From: Bacillota bacterium
Lineage (GTDB): Bacteria; Bacillota; Clostridia; Christensenellales; SZUA-584
DNA length: 9,257 nt
Assembly: GCA_023436525.1 (NCBI GenBank)
Contig: JAEZIW010000135.1
Span: forward strand, 1 to 9,257
Direction: 5' to 3'
Shown here one piece after another: positions 1-6,537 of this stretch (positions are counted from its first letter, which is position 1; each line of letters starts with the position of its first letter). The notes beneath the pieces were generated by a model. It was not told the origin of the DNA. It did no database searches and saw nothing but the letters and a program-made list of their open reading frames with translations. Both the position numbers and the translations under genes were made by a program.

Positions 1-665
1 CCTTCTCTGGAAAACGGCACGTCAATTGCGTCACGCGTGGTGCCCGCAATATCCGAAACGATGGTGCGCGATTCACCGATGATCGCGTTAACCAGCGACG
101 ACTTGCCCGCATTAGGCCGCCCCACAATCGCGATGTGAACGGTCTGCGTCTCGTCTTCCTGCTCGGTCTCGCCAAAGTCCGCAATCACCGCATCCAGCAA
201 ATCGCCGAGCCCCAGCCCCTGTGCCGACGATATCGCAAACAGCTGATCGGTTCCGAGAGAATAAAAATCAAATATGTTCTGCTCATCCTGCTTGTTGTCC
301 GCCTTATTCACCACCGTAATCACCGGCTTATTCGCGCGGCGCAGCATATCCGCAATCTCGTGGTCGGCAGGCAGCACGCCCTGCTTGGCATCCACAAAAA
401 ACAATATCACATCGGCGATATCCACCGCCAGCTCGGCCTGCAGACGCATCTGCTTGAGTATCACGTCTTCAGCGTCCGGGTCGATACCGCCCGTATCGAT
501 TAACGTAAACTCACGCCCAAGCCATTCCGCGTCCGCATAAATACGGTCGCGCGTCACCCCCGGCGTATCCTCCACGATGGAAATGCGCCGCCCGGCTATC
601 CTGTTAAAAAAAGTGGATTTGCCCACATTGGGCCGCCCCACAACCGCCACAAACGGCTTTGCCAT
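1..665 (-). CDS. der: Ribosome-assembly GTPase Der (EngA), N-terminal half, cut by window edge
   Basis: Der is an essential GTPase with two GTP-binding domains in tandem and a KH-like C-terminal domain; it acts in the cytoplasm in maturation of the 50S ribosomal subunit. Reading the minus strand from ATG at 665 gives 221 residues that run off the left edge without a stop. Domain 1 shows G1 GRPNVGKS (residues 10-17), the switch TPGVTRD (34-40), G3 DTGG (57-60), G4 NKAD (120-123) and a G5-like SSAQG (146-150). After an acidic linker (about 166-173), domain 2 opens with GRPNAGKS (182-189) and GTTRD (208-212). Full-length Der is about 440 residues, so roughly half is missing here. The start is supported by an AGAGGA ribosome binding site a few bases upstream and by the usual Der N-terminus. 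It lies 14 bases after the DUF512 gene, so the two are probably co-transcribed. Confidence 0.97.
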   Translation of the reverse strand, partial: MAKPFVAVVGRPNVGKSTFFNRIAGRRISIVEDTPGVTRDRIYADAEWLGREFTLIDTGGIDPDAEDVILKQMRLQAELAVDIADVILFFVDAKQGVLPADHEIADMLRRANKPVITVVNKADNKQDEQNIFDFYSLGTDQLFAISSAQGLGLGDLLDAVIADFGETEQEDETQTVHIAIVGRPNAGKSSLVNAIIGESRTIVSDIAGTTRDAIDVPFSRE

Positions 666-679
666 TTTCGTCCTCTTTT

Positions 680-1966
680 CTATATTCCGCAAATCTGGGA
701 GACAAGCTGATACCCATCGCCCACCGGCACCACCGGCACACCCAGCGTTTCGGTCAATTCATCGAGTGTCATATCATCCAAAAACACGTTATCGTCGCGC
801 AATGCCGCTTCAGGAATCAGCAGCTTCTCTCCCAGCTCCTTGCCCTTTAGCGCACTGACAAAATCTTTCCCGGCCAGCAGCCCTGCCACTGTTATCGCCC
901 CGCCGAATGTCTTATTTCTTGCGGCGTACACACGCACGCGTGCGCCGGACCGCTCTGCCGCTCTTTTTGCAATGCTGTCGATATACGGGAAAGCATCTTC
1001 ACCGGTAACGAGACTCAAATCGGCACCTTTGCCTTCACAGCCCTCTTCCAGCGCTTCCTGCGCTTCGGCGAGCAGCGTGGCCACAAGGCCAACGCCGTTT
1101 TCAATTTGGCTGAACGCTTCGTATTCGTCATACGACGGCAGCGGCATCCCCGCGCGGATATAAAACTCGTCCGACGCGAACACAAACCGCGTGCCGATAC
1201 TATTTAAACATTCTTTCTGCCATTTTTCAACCGTTTTGATGCACTCTTGCGCGGTGCTTTGCGAAACCGGCTCAATAGGCGTGAGCCGCTCGCGATGGCC
1301 TGTGAGCCCCACGGGCACCACAGCCAAGGATGCCGCCGCCGGATACAGCCCCTTTAAAAAGCGTATGGTCTCCTCCAGCTTATCGCCGTCGTTGAACCCC
1401 GGGCACACCACCGCCTGCGCATGAAAGTGAATGCCGTGTGAAGCCAGCCTTTTAAGCAGCGGGCGTATCGGCACCGCGTTGTTGTTGCCGAGCATCGCCT
1501 TGCGCAGCGTTTCGTCCACGGTGTGAACGGAGATATAAAGCGGCGATGCTTTACGCTTGATGATGCGCTTGATTTCGTCGTCTGATATTGTTGAAAGGGT
1601 GACGTAATTGCCCATTACCAGCGAATAGCGCCAGTCCTCATCCTTCACGTACAACGCTTTGCGCATGCCTTTGGGCAGCTGATGGACAAAACAAAACACG
1701 CATTTGTTGCCGCAAACACGCTTGTTGCCGAGCAGCGGCTCGGTAAACGTGATTCCGAGATCCTGCTCGCCGCTGTTTATAACCGTCAGCGTTTTGGTTT
1801 TTCCGTCGCGCAAAACACGTATTTTAAGCCGCTTTTTAGCGCAAAAATAAATGTAATCGATATAATCTAGAAGCGGCTCACCGTTAATCAACGCGATCTT
1901 GTCTCCGGGCAAAATGCCGCCCAGCTGTGCGGCGCTGCCTTCTTTGACGCACTCTGCCTCAAACAA
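680..1966 (-). CDS. DUF512 protein: PDZ domain plus radical-SAM-type Fe-S cluster motif
   Basis: A 428-residue protein of the DUF512 family, whose biochemical role is not established. Residues 1-75 form a PDZ-like domain with the SAAQLGGILPGDKIALING pattern. A cysteine motif CxxxCxxC follows (C85, C89, C92, in a CGNKCVFCF context), then the family's QLPKGMRKALYVKDED and GNYVTLS blocks; this is a radical-SAM-type iron-sulfur cluster site. The C-terminal part has the DUF512 features NKTFGGAITVAGLLAGKDF (351-369) and FLDDMTLDEL (395-404). Length is normal. The start codon is TTG: an in-frame TGA lies 15-18 bases upstream, so no earlier start is possible, and AAGGGAAG gives a ribosome binding site about 7 bases before the TTG. 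The gene sits directly upstream of der, an arrangement common in Clostridia, which hints at a role linked to translation or the cell envelope, but this is inference. The family assignment is firm; the function is unknown. Confidence 0.94.
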   Translation of the reverse strand: MFEAECVKEGSAAQLGGILPGDKIALINGEPLLDYIDYIYFCAKKRLKIRVLRDGKTKTLTVINSGEQDLGITFTEPLLGNKRVCGNKCVFCFVHQLPKGMRKALYVKDEDWRYSLVMGNYVTLSTISDDEIKRIIKRKASPLYISVHTVDETLRKAMLGNNNAVPIRPLLKRLASHGIHFHAQAVVCPGFNDGDKLEETIRFLKGLYPAAASLAVVPVGLTGHRERLTPIEPVSQSTAQECIKTVEKWQKECLNSIGTRFVFASDEFYIRAGMPLPSYDEYEAFSQIENGVGLVATLLAEAQEALEEGCEGKGADLSLVTGEDAFPYIDSIAKRAAERSGARVRVYAARNKTFGGAITVAGLLAGKDFVSALKGKELGEKLLIPEAALRDDNVFLDDMTLDELTETLGVPVVPVGDGYQLVSQICGI

Positions 1967-1980
1967 TTTGAGTCTTCCCT
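1967..1980 (-). promoter_or_regulatory. Ribosome binding site that decides the TTG start of the DUF512 gene
   Basis: On the minus strand AAGGGAAG precedes TTG (1966-1964) by about 7 bases. The in-frame stop just upstream and the PDZ-domain N-terminus make this rare start codon the only sensible one. Confidence 0.6.
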
Positions 1981-1998
1981 TTCACTTTTGTTCGGGCT

Positions 1999-2028
1999 AT
2001 TATATACTATTTTGCAGACGCGCGCCAG
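1999..2028 (-). promoter_or_regulatory. Probable sigma-A promoter for DUF512-der
   Basis: The minus strand carries a perfect TATAAT at 2004-1999. Eighteen bases upstream is CTGGCG (2028-2023), which matches only three of six positions of the TTGACA consensus, so the -35 is weak. Transcription would start near 1992 and give a leader of roughly 25 bases before the TTG start. The 76-base gap between the upstream membrane-protein gene and DUF512 is otherwise empty. The -10 is convincing; activity is inferred. Confidence 0.5.
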
Positions 2029-2042
2029 ACTTTGTTGCGGCA

Positions 2043-2633
2043 TTAAGAACGAAGCTGTGGCTGTATTGTGGATACCTTGTGCCATGGACGCGACAACAGA
2101 TAAGACCCGACCAGGCAAATAACGAAGCTGATGGATGCAATATCGAGCACATCAAAAACCGTCACATGTTGTTCGGCTTCGGTCAGCAGTGACATGATAT
2201 CCGATGCCACGCTGTAAATTCCGATCAGAACCGGGGCATATAAAGGCGCTTTTCTTTTTAAAAACAACAGCGAAATCAACGATACCGTAAAGATAAGCAG
2301 CGCGCTTATGAACGAAATGGTATAGGATATGGATACAAATGAGGCTGATACCGAAATCAGAATGGTGATCATGGCGGCCAGATAGAAGCGAAACTTAAAA
2401 TCTCTCACCACAATCAGATAAACGGCAGGCGCCAAGCACATAAAAGCACCCGGCAGATTGATGCTGACACGCTCAAAAAGTGTTATCGGCGGGATAAGCG
2501 ACAACACCATGCAAATAACAAAATAAAGCACAAAGCAGGTTCCGCTTAAGCCTGCGGCATTTGTGCTTTTTCGAAGATTGCCGGTTAAATACAAAATCGG
2601 CAGCCCGAGTATAACAACCAAAGATATGCTCAT
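2043..2633 (-). CDS. Polytopic membrane protein of unknown function (possibly DUF1614-like)
   Basis: A 196-residue, strongly hydrophobic protein with no signal peptide beyond its first membrane segment. I count six or seven likely membrane segments: about residues 2-17, 29-50, 59-80, 84-103, 105-125, 133-149 and 158-180, with a short basic tail (RPWHK...QLRS) on the last. I do not recognise it firmly. The SINLPGAFMCLAPAVYLI block and the later IYSVASDIMSLL segment loosely recall DUF1614 membrane proteins (an N-GG block, then a G-AD block), but the glycines and the aspartate motif are mostly replaced, so this would be a divergent member at best. The ATG at 2633 has a G-rich upstream stretch (AAAGGGTGGGG) as ribosome binding site. 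It lies 76 bases upstream of DUF512-der in the same orientation and may be co-transcribed with it in part, though a separate promoter probably serves that pair. No function is proposed. Confidence 0.75.
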   Translation of the reverse strand: MSISLVVILGLPILYLTGNLRKSTNAAGLSGTCFVLYFVICMVLSLIPPITLFERVSINLPGAFMCLAPAVYLIVVRDFKFRFYLAAMITILISVSASFVSISYTISFISALLIFTVSLISLLFLKRKAPLYAPVLIGIYSVASDIMSLLTEAEQHVTVFDVLDIASISFVICLVGSYLLSRPWHKVSTIQPQLRS

Positions 2634-2805
2634 AACCCCACCCTTTTGGCAAGCTGTTTTGAAGCCTTTACTGCGATTTTCAGCAATTCAAAGCTTGTCT
2701 ATTTAGCTTGCCATTCAGGCGGCTATTTTATAGATGCGGCGAAAAAAACTTCGTGCAAAAGCTGGCCGAATCGGCCATCGGTGGCTATCGATTAACTATA
2801 TAAAT

Positions 2806-2840
2806 GGTCATTCTGAGCGTCAGCGATGAATCTGAAAAGC
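2806..2840 (+). repeat. Degenerate interspersed repeat of the TCATTCTGAGCG...GAATCT type
   Basis: The stretch reads GGTCATTCTGAGCG, then TCAGCGATGAATCTG. This closely resembles a short dispersed repeat (TCATTCTGAGCG-nAGCGAAGAATCT, usually followed closely by GATCCTTC) that I recall from intergenic regions of many Firmicutes and other bacteria. Here one base of the AGCGAAGAATCT core differs, and the GATCCTTC part occurs about 40 bases later (2873-2880), as if the element had been interrupted or had decayed. It does not code for protein. Identification rests on memory of the motif, not on a search. Confidence 0.5.
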
Positions 2841-2850
2841 GGCTTATACA

Positions 2851-2925
2851 CCATAGCTTTTTATTTCGTTTCGATCCTTCAGAACATTCATGCGCTTAAG
2901 CACCACATTAAACGAAAAGCTATGG
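2851..2925. repeat. Imperfect inverted repeat immediately downstream of phoU
   Basis: CCATAGCTTTT (2851-2861) pairs perfectly with AAAAGCTATGG (2915-2925), and CGTTT (2867-2871) with AAACG (2910-2914). The result is a 16-base-pair stem with a 5-base bulge (2862-2866) and a 38-base loop. It begins 10 bases after the phoU stop. There is no T-run after the stem on either strand, so it is not a classic terminator; it could stabilise the 3' end of the pst message or be a remnant of a small mobile repeat. Confidence 0.5.
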
Positions 2926-2934
2926 CAAACAGCC

Positions 2935-3591
2935 TTAATCAAGATCCAGACGTTTTCCCGTCGCGTTATAGACGATCGATTCACAGATGTTCGTAATATG
3001 ATCGCCCACGCGCTCCAGGTAGCGCGCAATCAATACAAACGACATCATCTGGTTGATATGCTTTGAGTTTTCCATCACAAAGGTGAGCAGTTCACGGTAT
3101 ATCTGCTTAAACAGCGAATCCAGCTGATTGTCGCGTTTGGCCGTCTCGATGGCGAGTTCACTGTCACCCGTGGCAAACGCGCGCACACTCGATACCAGCA
3201 TTTCACATGCGATATCCGTCATGCGCGGCAGATCAATCAATGGCTTGATGTATTCTTCATCCTTCAGCCGCAGCGCCATTTTGGCGATACCCACGCCGTA
3301 ATCCGCAATACGCTCTAAGTCTGTGCCCATTTTGATCGACGCAAATATCACGCGCAAATCGCCTGCGAGAGGCTGCTGCGTGGCAATCAGCGTGACGCAC
3401 TGCTCTTCAATTTCCAGCTGCAAATCGTCTATCTCGTCATCGCTGTCCATAATTCTTTGCGCGCGGTCAAAATCGCGCTCCACCAACGACTTCATCGAAC
3501 CAGCAAGCAGCTGTTCAACGAGCGAGCCCATACGGATGATCTCATGCTTTAAATCTTCCAGCTGATGGTCATATTCCACGCGTGTTTTCAT
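2935..3591 (-). CDS. phoU: Phosphate signalling/transport accessory protein PhoU
   Basis: A 218-residue cytoplasmic protein, the usual PhoU length. PhoU binds the Pst transporter and the PhoR-type sensor and damps the phosphate-starvation response when phosphate is plentiful. The two three-helix PhoU repeats are both visible. Repeat 1 holds MDSDDEIDDLQLEIEEQ (49-64) and ERIADYGVGIAK (93-104). Repeat 2 holds AKRDNQLDSLFKQIY (151-165) and ERVGDHITNICE (193-204). The acidic D/E-rich motifs are the metal-binding positions of the family. ATG at 3591 is preceded by AAGGAG with a 7-base gap. It is the last gene of the pstCAB-phoU unit, 18 bases after pstB, the standard order. Nothing is truncated. 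Confidence 0.97.
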   Translation of the reverse strand: MKTRVEYDHQLEDLKHEIIRMGSLVEQLLAGSMKSLVERDFDRAQRIMDSDDEIDDLQLEIEEQCVTLIATQQPLAGDLRVIFASIKMGTDLERIADYGVGIAKMALRLKDEEYIKPLIDLPRMTDIACEMLVSSVRAFATGDSELAIETAKRDNQLDSLFKQIYRELLTFVMENSKHINQMMSFVLIARYLERVGDHITNICESIVYNATGKRLDLD

Positions 3592-3609
3592 GGCAAATCT
3601 CCTTATTAA

Positions 3610-4404
3610 TCAGCCGAATCGGCCCGTAATGTAATCTTCCGTCCGCTTATCCTGCGGAAGCTGGAATATCTGACGTGTATTTCCCATTTCCACCATATCA
3701 CCAAGCAGGAAGAACGCCGTTTTGTCGGATACGCGCGCCGCCTGCTGCATGTTATGCGTCACGATGATAATCGTATACTCCTTCTTGAGCTCGGCTATCA
3801 GTTCTTCAATCTTGCCTGTCGAAATCGGGTCGAGCGCGCTTGTCGGCTCATCCATCAGCACGATGGACGGTTCCACCGCCAGCACACGTGCAATGCAAAG
3901 CCGCTGCTGCTGGCCGCCCGAGAGCCCCATGGCCGATTGATGCAGCCTGTCTTTCACTTCGTCCCACAACGCTGCCTGTTTCAGGCTGCGCTCTACAATC
4001 ATCTCCAGCTTTTTCTTTTCACGCAGGCCGTGAATGCGCGGACCATAGGCGATGTTATCGAATATCGACAGTTCAAACGGATTCGGCTTCTGAAAGACCA
4101 TGCCCACTTCCTTGCGCAGGTATGCAATATCCACGCCACCCTTATATATATCCGTTCCGTCGATCAGTATATCACCTTCCACGCGGCAATCCGGAATCAG
4201 ATCGTTCATTCTGTTGATACACTTTAAGAATGTCGATTTGCCGCAGCCGGAAGGCCCGATCAACGCTGCAACCTGGTTTTGGCCGATATCCATATTGATG
4301 TTTTTGAGCGCTTGAAAGCTGCCGTAAAACAGATTTAGTTTATTAACCTTTACCTTAACGCTGCCATGCAGGGCATCCTCTTTCATTTCAGTTGCTAAAT
4401 TCAT
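3610..4404 (-). CDS. pstB: Phosphate ABC transporter ATP-binding protein PstB
   Basis: The ATPase that drives phosphate import through PstC-PstA at the cytoplasmic face of the membrane. The 264-residue protein has Walker A GPSGCGKST (50-58), Q-loop glutamine in MVFQKPNPF (102-110), signature LSGGQQQR (161-168), Walker B IVLMDEP (181-187), D-loop SALD (189-192) and H-loop histidine in VTHNMQQ (H217). The FQKPNPF segment and the long insertion after Walker A (CINRMNDLIPDCRVEGDI) are typical of PstB rather than of other ABC ATPases. All catalytic residues are present. The ATG overlaps the pstA stop by one base (TGATG) and its AAGGAGA ribosome binding site lies inside the end of pstA, which suggests translational coupling. 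Confidence 0.98.
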   Translation of the reverse strand: MNLATEMKEDALHGSVKVKVNKLNLFYGSFQALKNINMDIGQNQVAALIGPSGCGKSTFLKCINRMNDLIPDCRVEGDILIDGTDIYKGGVDIAYLRKEVGMVFQKPNPFELSIFDNIAYGPRIHGLREKKKLEMIVERSLKQAALWDEVKDRLHQSAMGLSGGQQQRLCIARVLAVEPSIVLMDEPTSALDPISTGKIEELIAELKKEYTIIIVTHNMQQAARVSDKTAFFLLGDMVEMGNTRQIFQLPQDKRTEDYITGRFG

Positions 4405-5285
4405 CAGAGATTCTCCTTATATCGATTGACGCGGCGGCTGAATGCCCCCGCTATCAAATTGAGTATCAGTACAATAACCACCAGCAGCACGGCGGTGCCG
4501 TACCCCTTGCTGGGCGACACTTCTTTAACCATCATGTAAAGATGAAGCGAGAGCGACCGACTCGACTCAAACAGGCTTTTCACCAATTTTGTGCCCATGC
4601 CGAGTGTAAAAAGCAGCGCAGCTGTTTCACCGAATATACGCCCCATGCCAAGGATAATGCCATTGATAATGCCCGGCGATGCTGTCGGCAGCACAACCTT
4701 TCTCATCGTCTGCCATTTGGTTGCACCCAAGGCCAGCGAGCCTTCCTTATAGCCGATAGGAACGGTCATGATCGCTTCTTCGGATGTTCGGATCAGCGTG
4801 GGGAGTATGACCACCGCCACTGTTGCTGCGCCGCTGAGCAGCGAATAGCCCCAACCGAAGAATTTATTGAAAACCATGAAGCCGAACAACCCGAATATAA
4901 TTGACGGAATACCCGCAAGATTGGCTGTAAAATAGCGTATGATTTTAATCACCGGGCCCTGCCGCGAGTACTCGGTCATATATATGGCGGCCAGTATCGA
5001 GAGCGGCGCGGCGATAAGCAGGCCAAGCCCCACAAAGTAAAGCGTGTTGATAATAACGGGGAATATACCGCCTTTACGGCCGGAGTCTTTCACCGAACTC
5101 GTCAGAAACTCCCATGAAATCTCTTTTAAGCCATTCACAAAGATGTGGCCGATGATCACAAACAGCACGCCAACCGCCAGAAACGCCGCCAGATAAAGCA
5201 GCGAATAAACAAAATTCTGCCGTCTTATCTGCTTCGCCCTGTTGTTGAGTATTTTCTCTTTCGAAAGAAATCTCTCCTGATTCAT
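4404..5285 (-). CDS. pstA: Phosphate ABC transporter permease PstA
   Basis: One of the two membrane subunits forming the phosphate channel with PstC. The 293-residue protein has a basic cytoplasmic N-terminus, a first membrane helix at about 25-50, further helices near 75-103, 120-140, 150-167 and 205-228, and a last one at 263-281. The EAA-type loop that docks on PstB is clear: GYKEGSLALGATKWQTMRK (178-196), followed by VVLPTASPGIINGIILGMGR. ANLAGIPSIIFGLFGF (121-136) is a Pst permease hallmark shared with PstC. The ATG overlaps the pstC stop in an ATGA arrangement (4 bases), so translation is probably coupled. Its own ribosome binding site is weak (GAGTGAAAGC), in keeping with coupling. Length and motifs are complete. 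Confidence 0.97.
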   Translation of the reverse strand: MNQERFLSKEKILNNRAKQIRRQNFVYSLLYLAAFLAVGVLFVIIGHIFVNGLKEISWEFLTSSVKDSGRKGGIFPVIINTLYFVGLGLLIAAPLSILAAIYMTEYSRQGPVIKIIRYFTANLAGIPSIIFGLFGFMVFNKFFGWGYSLLSGAATVAVVILPTLIRTSEEAIMTVPIGYKEGSLALGATKWQTMRKVVLPTASPGIINGIILGMGRIFGETAALLFTLGMGTKLVKSLFESSRSLSLHLYMMVKEVSPSKGYGTAVLLVVIVLILNLIAGAFSRRVNRYKENL

Positions 5286-6160
5286 GCTTTCACTCGCTTT
5301 CTGCTGAGTATCATCACAGCGGCGTTGATGATCATGGTAAACACAAACAGTGCGATGGCTGTGGCAAACAGCGCTGAATAATGCGCTGACCCCTGCGCCG
5401 CATACGGCATATCCAATACAATGTTAACGGTCATCGTTCTCACCGGCTGAAAAATCGATTCCGGGATGATCGGCGTGTTGCCCGCAACGAGTATGACCGC
5501 CATGGTTTCGCCCATGGCCCGGCCTATGCCGAGCACGATACCGGCAATGATGCCCGATTTCGCCGTCGGCAGGCTCACCTTGGATATGGTTTGCCATTGA
5601 GAGGCTCCAAGCGCCAGCGAACCGTCTTTATAAGCTTTTGGAACCGCCCTCATCGACACTTCCGCAATCGTAATGATAGTGGGAAGTATCATGATGGCGA
5701 GTATCAGCCCGGCTGCCAGCACACTCTGGCCCGGCCCCAAGCCAAAGCTTCGGATAAACGGCACGATAACCACCAGGCCAAAGAAACCGAAAATGATTGA
5801 GGGAATTCCCGCGAGTATTTCAACGATTCTTCGCAGCACGGAAGCCAGTTTGCGCGGTGCAATTTCGGCTAAGAAGATGGCGCATCCAAGCCCGACCGGA
5901 ATGCCCAGCAGCAGTGCAATGCCCGTGGTGTAAACAGAGCCGGCAATCATCGGCAATATGCTGTACAGTTCGGGTTTTCCGTCAGGATTCCATTCAGACC
6001 CGGCCAAAAAATCCCCCACACTCACATGCTTAAACAATGGCAGGCCTTCGGCAAAAACCAGATACGTGATGATCAAAACGGCAGCTACGGATATAAACGC
6101 GCAGATCAGCATCACTTTTTCTATCGTCTTCTCACCAAGTCTTAGTTTCTGTTTCTTCAT
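5282..6160 (-). CDS. pstC: Phosphate ABC transporter permease PstC
   Basis: Partner permease of PstA. From the ATG at 6160 it has 292 residues, with a first membrane helix at about 14-36, an extracellular loop (41-68), helices near 70-100, 112-135, 145-167 and 202-227, and a last one at 262-286. The EAA-type loop is AYKDGSLALGASQWQTISK (176-194), followed by VSLPTAKSGIIAGIVLGIGRAMGET; the hallmark ILAGIPSIIFGFFG lies at 115-128. I prefer the start at 6160 because GGGTGG sits 5 bases upstream and the protein then begins MKKQKLR, a normal cytoplasmic N-terminus. An in-frame ATG at 6199 would add 13 residues but lacks a convincing ribosome binding site. It is the first gene of the pstCAB-phoU unit and has its own Pho box. 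Confidence 0.96.
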   Translation of the reverse strand: MKKQKLRLGEKTIEKVMLICAFISVAAVLIITYLVFAEGLPLFKHVSVGDFLAGSEWNPDGKPELYSILPMIAGSVYTTGIALLLGIPVGLGCAIFLAEIAPRKLASVLRRIVEILAGIPSIIFGFFGLVVIVPFIRSFGLGPGQSVLAAGLILAIMILPTIITIAEVSMRAVPKAYKDGSLALGASQWQTISKVSLPTAKSGIIAGIVLGIGRAMGETMAVILVAGNTPIIPESIFQPVRTMTVNIVLDMPYAAQGSAHYSALFATAIALFVFTMIINAAVMILSRKRVKA

Positions 6161-6165
6161 TCTAT

Positions 6166-6171
6166 CCACCC
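6166..6171 (-). promoter_or_regulatory. Ribosome binding site choosing the pstC start at 6160
   Basis: GGGTGG on the minus strand lies 5 bases before ATG 6160. No comparable site precedes the alternative in-frame ATG at 6199. Confidence 0.6.
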
Positions 6172-6217
6172 TATTATAGAAAACTGTTACGCTACTCATA
6201 TTCTACTTCGGGTGCTG

Positions 6218-6264
6218 ATTCTCTACGGCACGTGCGTGTTAAGTATATGTTAAGTTCTTGTAAA
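6218..6264 (-). promoter_or_regulatory. Pho box and putative promoter of pstC-pstA-pstB-phoU
   Basis: The minus strand carries three hexamers in exact 11-base register: TTTACA (6264-6259), TTAACA (6253-6248) and TTAACA (6242-6237), separated by AGAAC and TATAC. This matches the TT(A/T/C)ACA direct repeats bound by PhoP of Bacillus-type PhoPR systems, two of the three being the classic TTAACA. A weak -10 candidate, TAGAGA (6225-6220), starts 17 bases after the first base of the last repeat, close to the geometry at pstS. Transcription from here would give a leader of roughly 50 bases before pstC. The repeats are directly visible; binding by PhoP is inferred. Confidence 0.72.
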
Positions 6265-6483
6265 GCGATGAAAGCGATAGGCTTGCGATACCTAGTTGAA
6301 TCAACAATAACTAAGACGCATTTTTTGGTTTCTCCTTGAGGAGATACTCATACTGCCATAAACCTTTTATCTTGGCACACTCGTACAACTATCCCCCGCG
6401 AAGTTGGAGTCGGAGCTGTCACCGATAAGTGACTTGGGACAAAAGATAGCTGCAGCGCGATAGATAAGCCAACTCTCTTTAAA

Positions 6484-6517
6484 TAAAAAGAGAGACGCGT
6501 CGGGTCGTCCCTCTTTT
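6484..6517 (-). terminator. Rho-independent terminator of pstS
   Basis: On the minus strand, 20 bases after the pstS stop, AAAAGAGGGACG (6517-6506) pairs with CGTCTCTCTTTT (6497-6486), a 12-base-pair stem with one G-U pair and an 8-base loop, running into TTTTTATTT. The 3' arm can also pair with AAAGAGAG-type sequence just downstream (CTCTCTTT at 6473-6480 on the plus strand), forming an alternative hairpin that would break the terminator. It separates pstS from pstCAB-phoU and should raise the PstS-to-permease ratio. Confidence 0.82.
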
Positions 6518-6537
6518 CACTATTGACTATGCAGCCG

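Larger units (their letters stand above)
2634..2934. other. Gene-free spacer between phoU and the membrane-protein gene
   Basis: About 300 bases without a credible gene. It contains an imperfect inverted repeat just after phoU (2851-2925), a degenerate copy of a dispersed TCATTCTGAGCG-type repeat (2806-2840), a short near-palindrome GGCCGAATCGGCC (2764-2776), and a pair of 8-base inverted arms GGCAAGCT (2648-2655) and AGCTTGCC (2705-2712) just upstream of the membrane-protein gene. I see no good sigma-A promoter and no U-tract terminator on either strand. Confidence 0.6.
6161..6537. other. Non-coding interval between pstS and pstC with potential RNA structures
   Basis: A gap of 377 bases, unusually long for genes of one transporter, with no credible gene. 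Besides the pstS terminator and the pstC Pho box (listed separately) it can fold into several hairpins, given here in plus-strand coordinates. TATCTT (6368-6373) with AAGATA (6443-6448) encloses two stems: ACTC-bulge-CAACT with AGTTGGAGT (6379-6390/6402-6410, 3-base bulge, 11-base loop) and GTCAC with GTGAC (6418-6422/6429-6433). Further left, TCTCC-TTGA-GGAGA (6331-6344) is flanked by GGTT (6327-6330) and AACC (6361-6364). I recognise no known riboswitch class. It could be a read-through leader element, a small RNA on either strand, or an old repeat insertion. Confidence 0.45.

Noticed and set aside
1888..2118. Minus-strand open frame of 76 codons bridging the membrane-protein gene and DUF512
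   Set aside because: Overlaps the ends of two better genes and the TATAAT promoter in another frame, with no family features.
2764..2776. Near-palindrome GGCCGAATCGGCC, whose 12-base core GCCGAATCGGCC recurs at 3613-3624
   Set aside because: The second copy is simply the 3' end of pstB coding sequence. Two copies are too few to argue for a site, though a genome-wide count would settle it.
3754..4227. Plus-strand open frames opposite pstB (also 3840-4217)
   Set aside because: Arginine/histidine/cysteine-rich translations typical of antisense frames of a real gene; pstB is fully conserved in its own frame.
6173..6178. Perfect TATAAT on the minus strand just before pstC
   Set aside because: Transcription would start at or inside the ribosome binding site and leave almost no leader, and no -35 or Pho repeat is correctly placed; probably chance.
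6161..6199. ATG at 6199 as the pstC start
   Set aside because: No convincing ribosome binding site; the ATG at 6160 has GGGTGG at the correct distance and gives a normal N-terminus. Not completely excluded.
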